From Lepidodermella squamata (lineage: Eukaryota; Gastrotricha): a stretch of DNA of 64,000 nt. Numbering within the stretch: position 1 is the stretch's first letter; every line of letters starts with the position of its first letter. A program made the translations under genes and the position numbers. Positions 43,285-56,033 of the stretch are shown here, in pieces. Where the stretch lies: the NCBI GenBank assembly GCA_047495785.1, contig JBLDXI010000054.1, positions 124,001-188,000 of the forward strand. Reading direction: 5' to 3'. Under the pieces are notes generated by a model. It saw nothing but the letters and a program-made list of their open reading frames with translations. It did not search any database and was not told the DNA's origin.

Positions 43285-46200
43285 TCAGAGATCACCGAGC
43301 CGCGAATCATTGCAATCGTGCTTTTGCGAACCGTCCTGACAATCGCACAACATATATAGGCATCGTTTGGCCCCTGTACAATCGCATATCGCTGGAAAAA
43401 TGAAAAAGTTTCAACCTTTAATCAGACAATCTATTAGACAGCATTTTCCGTTTCATGAATTCAAAGTGAAATATGACGCGACAAGTGAAAACAGTACCTT
43501 ACGCATTTGAGAGAAATGTTCTTAGTTGGTCTTAGTTGGTCATTAAAACCACTTAAATGAGGCGTTCAGTATATGGTACTAAAAAAAATAAACCTTTTAA
43601 GCAATCGGCACCAGTTCTCCATTTGTCAAAACAAGTACATGTGTTCGTGTTCGGTGCAGTGCAGTAAGCAGTAGTAGAGCAAATAACCGATCCGCAAATT
43701 TCTGCGAACTCCGCGAATCATAATGAGCTCTAGAGTTTACTAACAACTTCAATACTCACGCCTGTTGCAAGAAGCTCCAGTCCAACCGGCTTTGCAGGCG
43801 CACATATTTGTTCCGTAACAGTTCCCGTTTTTACATGGAGGATCGCATTTAGGCTTATCGACTATAATTTTACAGAATAAGAAATTAGAACCCGACAGAG
43901 TAGACAGTTTCTTACAAAATTTGAACGTGCGAAGGTCAACCATTCTAATAGGATTCGCGGAGCCGAAATTTCCACCATAGACATGAATTATGGGATGTTC
44001 CATGGTAGGATCGATGGGCAAGAGCCCTGGCGAGTCGATATTGCTGTAAATCGCAGTGCATTGGGTTGACGAACAAATATCAGCTGACAGCTTCGTCCCC
44101 CATCTAACAACAATGCCAACACTGATGCGCCCTCTCGCCAGTTCCTTGCCAAAGCTCACAACGTTCGTGGTGCCGACGACTGCTCGAGTCGGGGACGAGA
44201 AAAGGCTGAAGCGTTGATAATAGCCGTTGTAATTCAGAGTAAAGCCGGCGAAATTGTTGTTATCGATTGGCTTGAAAGTGCCAGGGACAGAGTAGTTGAA
44301 TGACGAATTCGATATAACCGATATCGAGAAAATGTCTAGGGTGGATCCTACAGCCCCATCGAGATGCATTGTCACATTTATAGAAAAATCAGCAACCATG
44401 AAGTACTCGAGGAAGAAATCGTATAATTTCAAATATTCAATCTATTCAACCAGCAGCTTACTTTCCGGCTTGACAGCTTCCCTTCGGTGTTGAGCGCGTT
44501 CGAGGCAAGAACTATCTCGTTGTTAGGGCCGACATTGGTATAGACTGATGAACTGGCATATGCCCAGTTATTTTCTACAAAATATAGCACAGCGAGTTCG
44601 AAATTTTGATGCCTTGAGCGAGAAGTTACGATAATTTCCGTCGTTAAGATAGGAAAAATCGGGCGAAAATGTTCTTGGATCAAACAGCGGCATTCCGATG
44701 GCTGTTTATATCGCAATAATTACATGAAGTTTTCGAGAAGGGAAATGTATCAAACCTTGAGAGCAATCGGCCCCTGTGAATCGAGCCAGGCATGTGCAAG
44801 TATTGGTTGCGTTGTTGCAAAACCCATTTCGCTGCAGGCACGTTGGAACGCAAACTGAAAACCGCAAAAGAATTCAAATGTTTTCAAAGATTTGAAATGG
44901 TTTTAATGTTTAGAAATTATTCATCCAGTGCAGTAGACAAATGAAACATCGAACATCAATAACTTTGCGCCTTCAAAGCCAGCAAAACTGCAGCGCTACG
45001 CAATACGAATTGCTTGTCACAATTTGCTATCATTTCTAGCATAAATTAAAATTATTATGGCGTAATATCATCAAATTATGTCTGACTTGGTTCGGTTGAA
45101 TACATGTGAATAATATATTTTTATTACATTACAGAAACTGGGTTTGACATTTTTCCAATGATGTCTTTGCATTACTGCACTGGGAGTCCACACAGAGTCT
45201 GGGTGGACAGAGAACCTTAAACTATAACTATTTCATATGGAATATGGAAGCGAAAAAGTTGAGAAAAGTTAGGCCGAGCAAGCGCAGTATTAGCAAATCA
45301 ACAGGGGGGACCCTTACGTTTTTCAGAAATTTTCGAACGCCAGGGGGGTTTGTTTACCCCCCTTCCCCCCCGTACTCGGAGCACTGGAAATGAAGAAAGC
45401 TAATTCTGAAGAGAAGGTGATGAAGGTGACTCTACCTAGGAATCCGTCTGGGTGTTACCGTATTTCATCAAATAATAGCCATGGCTACTATTTTTTCCGA
45501 AACTCCGAAAATGGTCCAAAAAAGAGGCAATTATTCGAGGGGGCTATTATTCGATTATTTATTTATTATTATTATTTATTGGCAATTGGCAAATTTCATC
45601 ATCGCAAGTCGTTTGCGCTGTTGAATTCTCTGTTTTTTGACCCATGCTGCTTATTAATCCTCGATATCAACAAACAACGGCTTACGTCCACCAACTAAAT
45701 TGAAAACTTTGAGTGTTATGAAGCATCAGGGTCGTCAACTGTAAGAAGCTAAGAGGGAAAACACCAAGAAGCCACCCAATGGTCATCACATTTCGGCCAG
45801 AAAATTTCCCCGAGTTCGAGGATCCTACTTCACGCAGTGGCTAAGACTCTGCAGTCGAAAAAGAGATGGTGATTTGAATCGAATAGCGAATATAATTACA
45901 AAAATTTGCGACAGGTTACCATGAATGTACTTAGTTAGCGATATAAGACGAGCGGGTGACTAATGAACGGGAAAAAAAACCGGATGCGGCCTTCGCAGAT
46001 GAGGCATGGCGTTGAGGTTGATAAATTTACCACGTAGATATTGCTTTTTGCTATAATATTAGTATAATCCGCAGGAAATAAACCTTGCGGGCACCTTCGA
46101 TAATCGAATATATCGATATATCGAAGGTTCCCGCAAATGGTGTCCATTGTCACATTTAATTAGTATGTTATGAGGGAAGTACAGGGAATGAGATATTCTC

Positions 46201-46286
46201 AGCCGAGATGTGTTAAAAAAACACTTACTTCCCAGACTAGCAGAAATCAACGCGAAAAGAATCTTGAATCGTAATAACCTCTTCAT
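43285..46286 (-). CDS. Secreted EGF-domain protein, copy 2, 382 aa
   Basis: Eight exons: 46229-46286, 44756-44854, 44630-44701, 44462-44574, 43916-44405, 43760-43861, 43594-43701, 43285-43391; 1149 nt, in frame. Exon 1 encodes the signal peptide MKRLLRFKILFALISASLG and is separated by a 1374-nt intron; its 58-nt length and phase equal those of copy 1. EGF modules fall in exons 2 and 6 (the latter CKNGNCYGTNMCACKAGWTG), with further Cys-rich exons 7 and 8, and the same unknown middle domain in exons 3-5 (FKPIDNNNFAGFTLNYNGYY). Exon 5 is 490 nt in both copies. Exon 7 is 6 nt longer than in copy 1 and the C-terminus extends five residues further. Secreted, soluble; binding partner unknown. Confidence 0.85.
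46085..46135. repeat. Imperfect 51-bp palindrome in EGF 2 intron 1
   Basis: TGCGGGCACCTTCGATA at the left pairs with TATCGAAGGTTCCCGCA at the right, around an AT-rich centre that itself contains TATCGATA. It could extrude a cruciform or form an RNA hairpin within the long first intron. Confidence 0.6.
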
Positions 46287-48205
46287 CTTCCAAGGTAAAT
46301 GGTGCTAAAGAGCAGGAAAATTATTGCTCAATCAGTGATGCGTACGCCTTGCGATTTTGCGATATAACTTGTCGGGCTGTCGATTGGTTGCCACATGTCG
46401 ACCCCACGCATTCAATCTGGCGTAGACCACGTGTGTACCCGACATATCGATAATGAGGAAGCTTTCTGTTCCGAAAATAGATGAAACAATGCAAGCTTAA
46501 GCGCTTGCTGCCATCGCAGTTATGGATTTCAGCTATATTTTGCCGCGTACAATTCACGCTTTCACCGCGCCTCTCCGCTAATCAAACGCCTACATCTCGC
46601 AATTTTGCTAGCGCTCGAACCCTCGATTTTCTAAGAAAAATTGAGCGATGTAAATCGTGCTAATGTATGTATGCGGCTTTTCTCTCTTTATGCGTGATTT
46701 TTCATCTGTTGGGCGGTGAGGTTGCATTAATTGAAATAAAATCTTGCGCGGCTAGTAACTTTGACGCCGTTGACTAGTTCTACCCACCCTAAAATGCAAT
46801 TTTCTCCTATGTGAGTTCTTAGCAGCCTTGGAGTAAGAGTATTCTGTTTAAACACCAACCAGTATAAAACGGCCTATACCGGTTTTTCAAAAAGCGATTT
46901 TTTTGAGTGTTTTTTGGTTTTCAGCCAGCCAGAAGTCGTCTAAGAGTCATTAGTCATCATGTCCCCAGGATCAATACCGCACAACTGAACTACTTTGGAA
47001 AGCCAAATCGATTTGGCTAAATTTTGAAAAATTGATCACTCAATCAGTGCCCAATAATCGATAATCGATGGCCGTGTGATACGTCAAACTATGCAGTTTT
47101 TCACGTAGAATCACTTGGTGCTATTCAAATCTCTACATGACTAAGTGCTAGCAAGCTTTCGTTATGTCAAATAATACATTTCAGTGATTTTTGCATATAA
47201 TTAAAAAACCGTTCGATGTATTTTACCCTGCCTGGAGTCGTGGCAGTCAAGAGCGAAACTAAGGGAAAATTTGTAACTGGGCAGAGGCCTTAACCCTTTC
47301 TGCTCTGACTGGGTGGCGGCATTAGCCTCGGCCATAGATCCTTCTCTACACCTGGCCGCATTATCAACATAGGCAGTCGGCAAATATCCACTTCGGCTGG
47401 CAATATCCGAGCTTAGCCGCATTTTGCTGTCCTTATTGATAGTGTGGTGCCAATAGGGTTGGCAGTTTTTCAGATTTATTGTTTCAAGTCCATCCAACAT
47501 TAAATATTAAGTTGCTCTCGGACCAAGCAGTTAGCAGGGCTAGCAGTTAGCAGTCCTGCAGGCTGCAGTTTTCACCTGCTTGAATGTTCGCAAGAGTACA
47601 CTAACAACCTTTTTTTAAGCTGATTCTCCAATTTTCCATCGCATTTTCGGAATCCTCAGTTTAAACAATATGTCGCTCGTCACGTACATAGTGTGAAAAC
47701 GCTTATTTTGTGGGCGATTCTGAAGAAAAGTGAGACCAGGCTGAACTTTGGCCTTTCAACAGTGGACAGTTGGCGAAAGTGGAGCCGATTCTTCAGCAAG
47801 ATTTACAAGTTCCACCAATATGTAATTTCCTATGGCGCAATTTTGGCAACACTATGACGGTTATACGTTATACTGTGACATCGAAAGGAGAAGAAATGTG
47901 TCACGCACATAACAAAGTGAGACAGTGATCAACATGAAACAGTAGAGCTATCCTTTTCATCTTAATAAAAAAATGTTCTCATTTTTACTTATAATGAAAT
48001 AGGCGTTAATTATTATAGCGAGCAGCCTGGACTGACTCACGCATCGACAGATCGCCTACTTAACGCATGTGATAAATTTAGCAAAAGCAAACAAAAAAGC
48101 CGGAATAAGAGGCGGAGCGGCGTGTACAAACAATAACAACTCCCAGTAGTGGAGTTGGAACCTTCTTGCTCTAACTCGTTTCATTTTACATTAATTTGTT
48201 CTCAA
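46287..48205. other. Intergenic between EGF 2 and protease 2
   Basis: The two genes are divergent here. The right end (48065-48150) is homologous to the upstream flank of protease copy 1. No other gene, RNA or repeat that I can support. Confidence 0.5.
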
Positions 48206-49555
48206 ATGCCGGTCTCATTCGTAGCTTTAATTCTTGCAGCTGCCATGCAGCAGGGTGAGTATTGTCGACGAAAACTGTATGTAGAACTAATGTTTTAATA
48301 TTTGAAAGCATACGCCGTCATCTACACGGCTCCTGTGACAAGCATTGGCTGGAATGTAAGAGAGGATTTTGTGAAGTATTTAGTTCATTTCAGTCATTTC
48401 TGTTCCCGAACAGAAATTCGCGCCTTACAATGTGATGGTCACTTTTGGAACCCCTGGACAGACATTTCCCTTGATGGTAGATTCCGGCTCAAAGTCATTT
48501 CAAGTCGCTACCGCTCAGTATGCCCAAACCCTCACAACTGGAATCACTGGATTCGATACCAGTTCATCCTCAACCTGGAAGGACCTTTCAAGCACGTATC
48601 CTGCCAGTCAACTGACATACGGCAGCGCTAGCCTGCAGTGCTCGTTCGGGAGTGACACTGCTGCGCTAGGAAACTTCAAAGTCGCTTCGACAGTCATTGC
48701 CCTCGCAACTGGAACCGTTAGCGGCGCTCCTCCTAGTGGCCACTGTGGTGTCATCGGAATGGGCTGGCAGAACTACACGCAGCCATGCGCGAAGAACTAC
48801 CCTTCTTGCATTCTGCCGAACCTTATCTCAACGGCAGTTGCTGGAGGAAACCTCCCTATTTGGACCATTTATCTTACAGCTGCCTCAAACGCGACTGCGG
48901 GAGGTTTGAACGTCGGAACCATTGATAACTCTCAGTTCACTGGTTCGCTGGTTTATAGCCCAGTCACCCCCTACGGCGTGTCAAATACAAAGTGGTTTGT
49001 CTCACTGAACAAGATCTCGGTAGGTTCCTTTTTAAGTCCAAACTACTATGTTCATCATGATCTCTCAATAAGGTGAATGGTAAAGCTGTCGCATGCCAGG
49101 ACGGATCCTGCTCTGTTCTTCCTGATACTGGTACCACAGGTGCTATCAACTTCCCAACTGTTCAAATGGCTGTAACTGTCGCCCAGGCTCTCGGTGCCAC
49201 TCAACAATGCACTCTGCCCTCTTGCCAAGATACCGCCACGTACTTCAACTCTTCGAACTGGGGCTGGCCTTGCGGGTCCAATCTCGCGTCTCTGCCTAGC
49301 TTCACCTTCGATTTCAATGGCGGAAGTGTCACTGTCCCGCCGGCTGTTTACCTGGGTCTCGCTGAGTTATCTTGGCATAGTGGTTTCTGCCCTCTTGGTG
49401 GAGGATACGGCGGCGTTTTCGGCGTGTATGCAAACACCTTGAACCAAATCGTTCTGGGCAAGCCTGTTATTCAGCGCTACTACAATGTTTTCGATGTTGG
49501 AAATGCTCGCTGGGGCTTCGCTCCCGTTGTTGGACTTCCGTCCTACATGCAGTAA
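48206..49555 (+). CDS. Secreted pepsin-family (A1) aspartic protease, copy 2
   Basis: Four exons (48206-48254, 48309-48355, 48414-49019, 49073-49555), 1185 nt, 394 residues, same exon sizes as copy 1 on the other strand. Signal peptide MPVSFVALILAAAMQQ. Both catalytic motifs (VDSGS and LPDTGTT) are intact. Differences from copy 1 are scattered conservative changes, mainly between residues ~60 and 130 (for example AQYAQTLTTGITGFDTSSSS). One is a Cys for Ser in the GHCGVIGMGW segment, giving an extra cysteine. Likely a functional extracellular or lysosomal protease. Confidence 0.93.
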
Positions 49556-49962
49556 GAGCCGTTCAAATGGAGCGCTTGTGAGAATAGTGAGTATGAAATT
49601 GCGTGTGATTGTGAGGCAGATGAGTTCTACAGATTGAATATATTTGATGGATGTTCGATGTTCGGCCTAAACGCAACAAAATGCAGAACATAAAATTTTG
49701 TATTTGACGCCAAAATATTCTACAATATCCAGAAAGGATTACGAGGTGGATGAATATCCGAAAGCTAGTTAGGATGCTATTAAGAGCAGCGGAATGTCAG
49801 ATTAGATATATGAAAGTTGAATATCCGTTATAGCTTGTTCAACCGGTTTTTACCCCGGCTTACATCTGGAGTGAGAGAAAATGATAGAGCGTGATGTGGA
49901 TTAATTAACGAAGGGAGGATTGTGCACGGTGACTGTTCAATGAATGCAGGCGTTCTGAAGTT
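49556..49962. other. Convergent spacer; 3' flank of channel C
   Basis: No gene. From about 49720 (ACAATATCCAGAAAGGAT) to 49960 it is homologous to 62848-63102, the 3' flank of channel E, marking one edge of a tandem duplication. Confidence 0.65.
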
Positions 49963-52900
49963 TCAGATTTCTGTGTAAACGGAGAAGTAAAGATTAACTC
50001 CCAAGACGATGAATAGCGCAGCCAGAAAGGCCATGAAGTCATAGACACGGATTAGTGACAGCGCTTTGCAGCAGCGTAGCAGGGTAATTTCGGTTAAAAG
50101 TTTGGCTTCTATACGATTTGTCATGAAGGCTGAAACAACAATCTCATACAACGCCAAGGCAGCCACAGTTGCTGTTAGGCTTAGAACGTAGTTGGCATAC
50201 AGGATCTGGGTATCAGTCTCAGGAACGCTGCGCAAGACGTCAGATTGCGCGACGACCATTGACAGCATGATTGTGCAACAAATTGCGGGACGATCTGGAG
50301 CGGCTGGCTCCATTAGCAGGCTGCCGAATCCGAGAAACAACAAAATGTAGCAAGGGATCATGAAGTTCACAATGTAGTAGTTGGTATCACGTTTGAACTT
50401 TAAAACGACCTTGGCGTATGAAACAAATGATGTTGCTCTTGACTTCGAAGCCACGGTACCCTTTTCAATCTTGTAGTTCTCAAATTCCCAAACGCCGTAA
50501 TCAAGAGAACCAGCTATATTAACATATAACCCGCCAATCGAAAGAAACTCAGTATTCTCCTCGAGTTCCATTGTCATATCGCAGGTTTGATGGTCAAAAG
50601 GAAACGTTGTTAGGTCTAGCTTGCAACTGCTCGCTAATGTTCCAACACGTATCCAATGGAAAAACAAGGTTCGATTCGGTCGGGTTGGGTAGTAAGCGAT
50701 TTCAATCTTCTCTCCGCATACTGGATTTGTTATATCGAAATCGGGCGTTTTGTTTGGGAAAATCATCGAAGGTCGCCATATGTCAGTCCGCCTGGTTGAA
50801 ACAAGCCGTTCTTTATCTTCAGCTCCTGGTGCTGTGTATCTTGCGTCGCAAGAAGAAACCGCCCATTGCAGAAGGACGGAACCCCAAAAGTAGACCCTTT
50901 GCTGGCCCTGCTCGACAGACTCGATGTTATCGAGGTCTAGACTGATGAATACCGATGTAGCGCGTCCCGGAGCCCGCTGTTCGACACCAAGATAAGGGCA
51001 CGGGGTAAGATCATCCGTTGCAATTGTCGGTACCATATTTCCAGCCAAGAGCTCTGGAACAGGAAAGCCTGTAACTGGATCGTAGTATGAGCTCTCATTT
51101 CCTAGATCTGTCATTGAATTCGAACTTCCCTTTTCCGAAGTTGCGAGGCTTGTGGATGTTGTTATCGCATTTGTTTGTTTGACCGACGTGCTCAGTGAGG
51201 TGTATTGCTGCGTAGTAGTTGTCATGAGGCTGGTTGATGAGGATGACGATGTCTTCGATGATGACGAAACAGTTGTCGTTGTGCCGTTTCTTGTCGGCGA
51301 CAAAATCCAAGTCATGCTTTCCAAGAGAATAATGATTTCGAGAGGTTTCAGGTGCAAGGAAACTTACAATCGCCTGACATTGACGGTACCCCTGAATACT
51401 ACCATTTCGGCCATGGTATATCCCGTTATGTATCGTAAGTTGGTGAAGCATATAGCCGAAGGAGTCGCTCCATATCCAGGCAACGCTGTAATACCAACCT
51501 GGGAGAAAATCATTTACCGCCGATAATAAAAAAGAAAGATACCAACCGTCACAGTGTAGTTGACCTTTTGTACTATCAGCCTGTACTTCGCATTGCCGCT
51601 TGAATCAAACAAGTTCGATAGACCGCACGCTGGCTGTGACACACTGGTGTAATTGAACGGCACTGGGGTGTAATTCATGACTTTGACGCTGTCAAAAGCC
51701 GCGTAAAGCTCCCCACCGCCGTTCGCAAGTCGGTGAGAAATGGTCAATCCATTGTAATTCAGCATAGCATTATTGCTGCTCTGGCCGTCAGTTGAGCCTG
51801 TCAATTCAATATAAATGATAATAGCTTGAGGGTTTCAACTCTTCAACTTGCCAAAAGACTTCCACGCATAAAGGGTGGGGAAGCTAAGGATAAACCAGGA
51901 CGACGATCCATTCGTCGGATAATAGGCGTCTAAATCCACTTCGATGCGCCAGGGCCAATTCTCATGAGTATTACCAAAGTCCTGTGAGATACATCACAGC
52001 TTGAAAATGCCTAATCAATCAGACCATGCTCACCCCTGATATGAATGATAACGGTGAGGGTGACTGAAGGGTGCAGCCTTTCAGGTAGGAGCATGACGTA
52101 GGTCCCCATCGATGCGTCCAGGCCGTGATGCTGCTGTTATAGCCGTCGAAGCTGTTGATCATGTGAATGGAGGGAGGCCCAGCTAAATCAGTCGGATAAG
52201 GCACAGTAATGGTGTCTGGTTCAGGGAGCACGGATCCTTGCGTATTCCAGAAATAACTGCGTTTAGAAATGATGCAAATACAAAAACATATTTCTCTTCT
52301 GTCCTCTTTGAAAGACAAATCTTTCAATTATGAATTTCAATTAGAAAGAAAACATTTGCATCATGCCATCTATATCAGATGTTGGAGCAATCCCTCTGAC
52401 ATTGGAATCGATTGAACAGTTCAATATTTAGGAAGGCAATAACATAAACACAACCCTAGCGAAAAAGTTTTCGCGTGTACATGCATCGACTATGAATTGA
52501 CTTGCATGTCGGTGGCGCTATACATCGCATGCCAACGAGTTGTGGTTTTTTAACTAGGGAACGTATTTCCTGTGGCTGATTTTCACTCATCATATCATTA
52601 TCTTTTTTTATCTCTTCAATATCTTTCTCGAAAGTGGCCTACTCTAGGGATCGATCTCTGCTAGATGTTGGAGTAATCTGTCCGAAATGCGACTACAATG
52701 AAGGACATTTTTCAAATGGATATTTTTGCAAGATGACTTAGCATCATAGTCGCGCGATATATATTGAATAGGCAGCAATCAACTTACAATTTCCGAATGA
52801 TGATATCAGAATCCGAACCCATTCCGATGAAGAAAGGTCCACAGTATGCCTGGGCCATCATCAGGTTTTGCAAAGCGTAAACTGTCCCTGACATATCTAC

Positions 52901-53881
52901 GTCTTCAATGCAATTCGTCGACTGTAAGGAATCACTGCCGTTCAGAGGAATAATAGAAACCTGACATTTCGAGTATAATTGTCGAGGTAAAATGCCCGTC
53001 TTTAAACATCAAATAACTAACGTTATACGTGCGATAATTACGCTGCGCTTGGAACACGATTCGATACGTCAAGCTTCCGACATTTGTCAGAACATTATTG
53101 TTACCGCAGCTTGGCTGCGATTCGCCAAAGTCTGTACTCCCGTTTATCGGGGGTCGAAAAGTGACGTTGCCGCTTGGTAGTTTGAACTCAGAAAAGCTTG
53201 CATAGATCTTACCGCCAATTTCGAGCTTGTGCCAGATCGTCGCACTTGCTCCGTAGCTGCTAAAAGTATCGTAAATCTCAGCTGAGCTATTTGATTTTGC
53301 TAAGGTTAAGTTCGAAGTTCGAGGTATAAATCATGAGAGGCTCGAAATCTGACCTGGTATCATGTCAAGTTTTTTACCGATTCCAAACCCGAACCACGCG
53401 TCGGAGTTGCTGGTTTTGTAAGTAACAGAAACCTCGACTTCAATTCGAAACGGAGCCACCAAGCCATGCTTATCAGTTATCAGCTGCGAAATAACTTCAA
53501 TTGGTTGCTTTAGTCTTCAAATGGAGACAACTCACTGTTCCTCCAACCATTCCGAAAGTTTTGTTCAAATTTGGCTGCGAAGAAATTAGCTGAATGCCAT
53601 TTTGAACGTATTCAGCTGAGTAGGAGAGAGCCAGGCTGGAGTTTCCGTTGAGATTCCCATCAGTTAGGTCGAAAGACAGGTCAGCTACATATCGTGGAGT
53701 CCCTGCCAATGATTCTTGAAGAGGAACAGAAGTCGTGTCTGGTATAGGGTCTCTTCCTGATTCAACAGCACCTAAATTCACGTTTTATTCATAATCAGTT
53801 ACAATACTGACGCAATTTTAAACCTGTGGCGGCAGACAGAATTATAACGGCGGAGACCAAATATGAGTTAGAATAAAGCAT
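49963..53881 (-). CDS. Channel C: tandem-ectodomain Cys-loop ion channel, 987 aa
   Basis: Ten exons: 53824-53881, 53536-53771, 53354-53483, 53022-53299, 52788-52960, 52034-52256, 51852-51981, 51547-51797, 51368-51498, 49963-51316; 2964 nt, in frame. Signal peptide MLYSNSYLVSAVIILSAATG. Module 1 contains FRIEVEVSVTYKTSNSDAWF; module 2 contains SFDGYNSS, WRIEVDLDAYYPTNGSSSWF and CGLSNLFDSSGNAKYRLIVQ. A Ser/Thr linker (SSSSKTSSSSSTSLMTTTT) precedes the ligand-binding domain, with C-KLDLTTFPFDHQT-C. Four membrane segments follow with a ~30-residue M3-M4 loop. Intron 7 (51798-51851) uses a GC donor (TTTG|GCAAGT), the only GC-AG case I found. Channel E is its closest relative. Confidence 0.92.
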
Positions 53882-56033
53882 TATCAGGTAAATTTAACGA
53901 AAAGCGGAACAAGATTTTTCGCTGTTTATCATCTCAGCTGCGACGCCGTGATAGAAAGCATTATCGTTTACAGATTCACCTTTTAGTAACCAAGGCTCGA
54001 AAGCGAATGACAGACATCTATGGCTTGTATTGCCTTCATCTCAAATGTTTATAGAGCAGCTGCATAAAGTTTTTACTCGGCGTTTGTCGACTCGGACAAT
54101 TTTCTCTTCTGAATTGATAAGTATTTGAAGTAATGCAGAAAACAGGTTTATTAATTTTTAATTATCCCTTATCCCATACACGTAATATATTTTGCATTGG
54201 TCTAAGAGTAAAGGCCGTTGTTTTCCTTGCTCCTCAGATATAAAGCTTGAATGAAAGTATAACCCACATACCGCTTCAGACATTCAAAGATGCCGCCTCG
54301 CAGTGTTTCAGTGAAGAGCAATATCCCATGTGCTGTCGATGATCATTATTCCAAAGTCCAGATAATAAAGCAACGAATTAGTTGGCAGAAATACACCTAG
54401 GGTTGAGGGCCGGTTCAAATTCTGAGAAGCTGATACTATTTGACGTTGTGCACGCGTACAAATTTCTCTGGTCACTGGGGCCGAATTCAAAGCTCAAATA
54501 AGCTTGGAAAATATTTTTTTAACATCAAATTACTTTTTCTATCATCAAACTCTTTTTCAACAGCAAAATTCGGGATTTATTATTTGATAGGCAAGAATAT
54601 ACTTTCATGATAATGTTGCGGAGGTGTTGTGCTACATGCGAAAGTCCGGCTACGAGCGATGTCAGTGCCGGGCAAAGTTGCTTCTCGACGGCGAGACATG
54701 GGTGCTGAAGCATTCGGCATTCGGGGCGAAGCAGCGTCACAAGGCGGCGTAAAACGTTCCGGCAGCTTAACCTTGAAGGGCCCTGACTAATTTCACTCAT
54801 TTGAATCATCGTCTTCGACAAAATGGGAATCGTAAAATTATTCGGACAAATATTCGGACAAATATTCAAAAATTCATTTTTTGGCCAAAAATCAAACATT
54901 TGTCTGTAACTTTGCGAAATTGCAGCTAACTCAATTTTTCATAATTTCTTAAACGGGTTCGACAGAACAAACTACATTGTTCGTCCGAATTTTCTGTTAT
55001 TTTTCCGGACTGGTCATCATCAATGAGTGCGGGTCGCAAAAATTAACATATCGAAATTTGCTGTTGAAAAAAGAGTTTGATGATAGAAAAAGTAATTTGA
55101 TGTTAAGAAATGTGACCCCAAAGCTTCTTACGCGTTTTCCTGCGACAAAAGTGTCGAATAAAACCATAGAATAAAACGATTGCAAAAAATAAGTAAATTC
55201 GTTTTCAATTTCAACAGTAATTTTCTATTAAAAAAAGCTTAGGTTACTTATATGCTTGCGAAATTCTAAATTTAAATATTTATTGTTCATTGAATTCAAG
55301 TTAGAAATTCTGAAACTTCAGACTGCTATTTTTCATTGAAAATTATCTTCATCGCCAATCATAGACCGATTTTGCTCATTGCCGGCCCTCGTTCTTTAAC
55401 CAAACGCTAAAATTGTCTTGGTTATTACGACGGCGAGCCCACTACGCTTCAGCCAGTGCTTCAAACTAATACAGTCTGAACATACCAGATTTTGGAGAGA
55501 TTCATAGTATCTTGCATTTCCTTGCTTCTAGTGAGCCAGGTCACATCGGGAAGCTGGTCTCAGGTCTCAGGGCTGTCATGCTGAACACCCATCACAGGGT
55601 AAAAGTTGTTACAATTGAGCACTGGCTCTTCATGTAAACATCCTCAGATAAATAGCAAAGTTTAACATTTCCAAACACAGTCCAAGCAGTTTGAAGCATG
55701 ATCACAGGAGCGATGTTTGTTAGTTAAATTTATGAAAATGACCGTCTGATGTCCTGAAATCCTGCTTTATTAATTCAAGATTCGTGAAAATAATGGGTCA
55801 ATAAGCTCACAGTAAAAAGTAAATAAAATACTTATTAATTGTTGATAACAATCCTCTACAGCTGAATAGCCGCTCGAGTTGAAGGAAATATACAGCGGGC
55901 AAAGTAACATGGCGATATATGTGACCTAAGCGCTTAACTGCGTGTAACACAATACGTATTCTAGCTTGTGTAATTTGAATTTAGAATCTAGTTAGCAAAC
56001 ACAAGCGAGCTGAGTTGTTGATTTTTACGCAGC
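53882..56033. other. Intergenic between channels C and D
   Basis: It holds the TIR element at 54520-55105. The rest has no supported coding region. Confidence 0.5.
54520..55105. mobile_element. Non-autonomous TIR element with a FLYWCH-like remnant
   Basis: Terminal inverted repeats of ~53 bp (TAACATCAAATTACTTTTTC at the left, its complement at 55086-55105) bound a 586-bp element. Inside, on plus at about 54590-54750, is an open stretch (CYMRKSGYERCQCRAKLLLD, then TWVLKH and KQRHKAA) with the Cys and His spacing of a FLYWCH zinc finger. Stop codons precede it and it is isolated. FLYWCH fingers are often carried by Mutator-like transposons, which long TIRs would fit. Confidence 0.6.

Noticed and set aside
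45805-45832. tRNA-like B-box (GAGTTCGAGGATCC), also inverted near 20620
   Set aside because: The flanks do not form a T-arm and no A-box is positioned upstream; it is a shared short repeat at most.
54525-54899. 124-aa minus-strand frame
   Set aside because: Opposite strand to the FLYWCH-like remnant and runs through the TIR; no homology.
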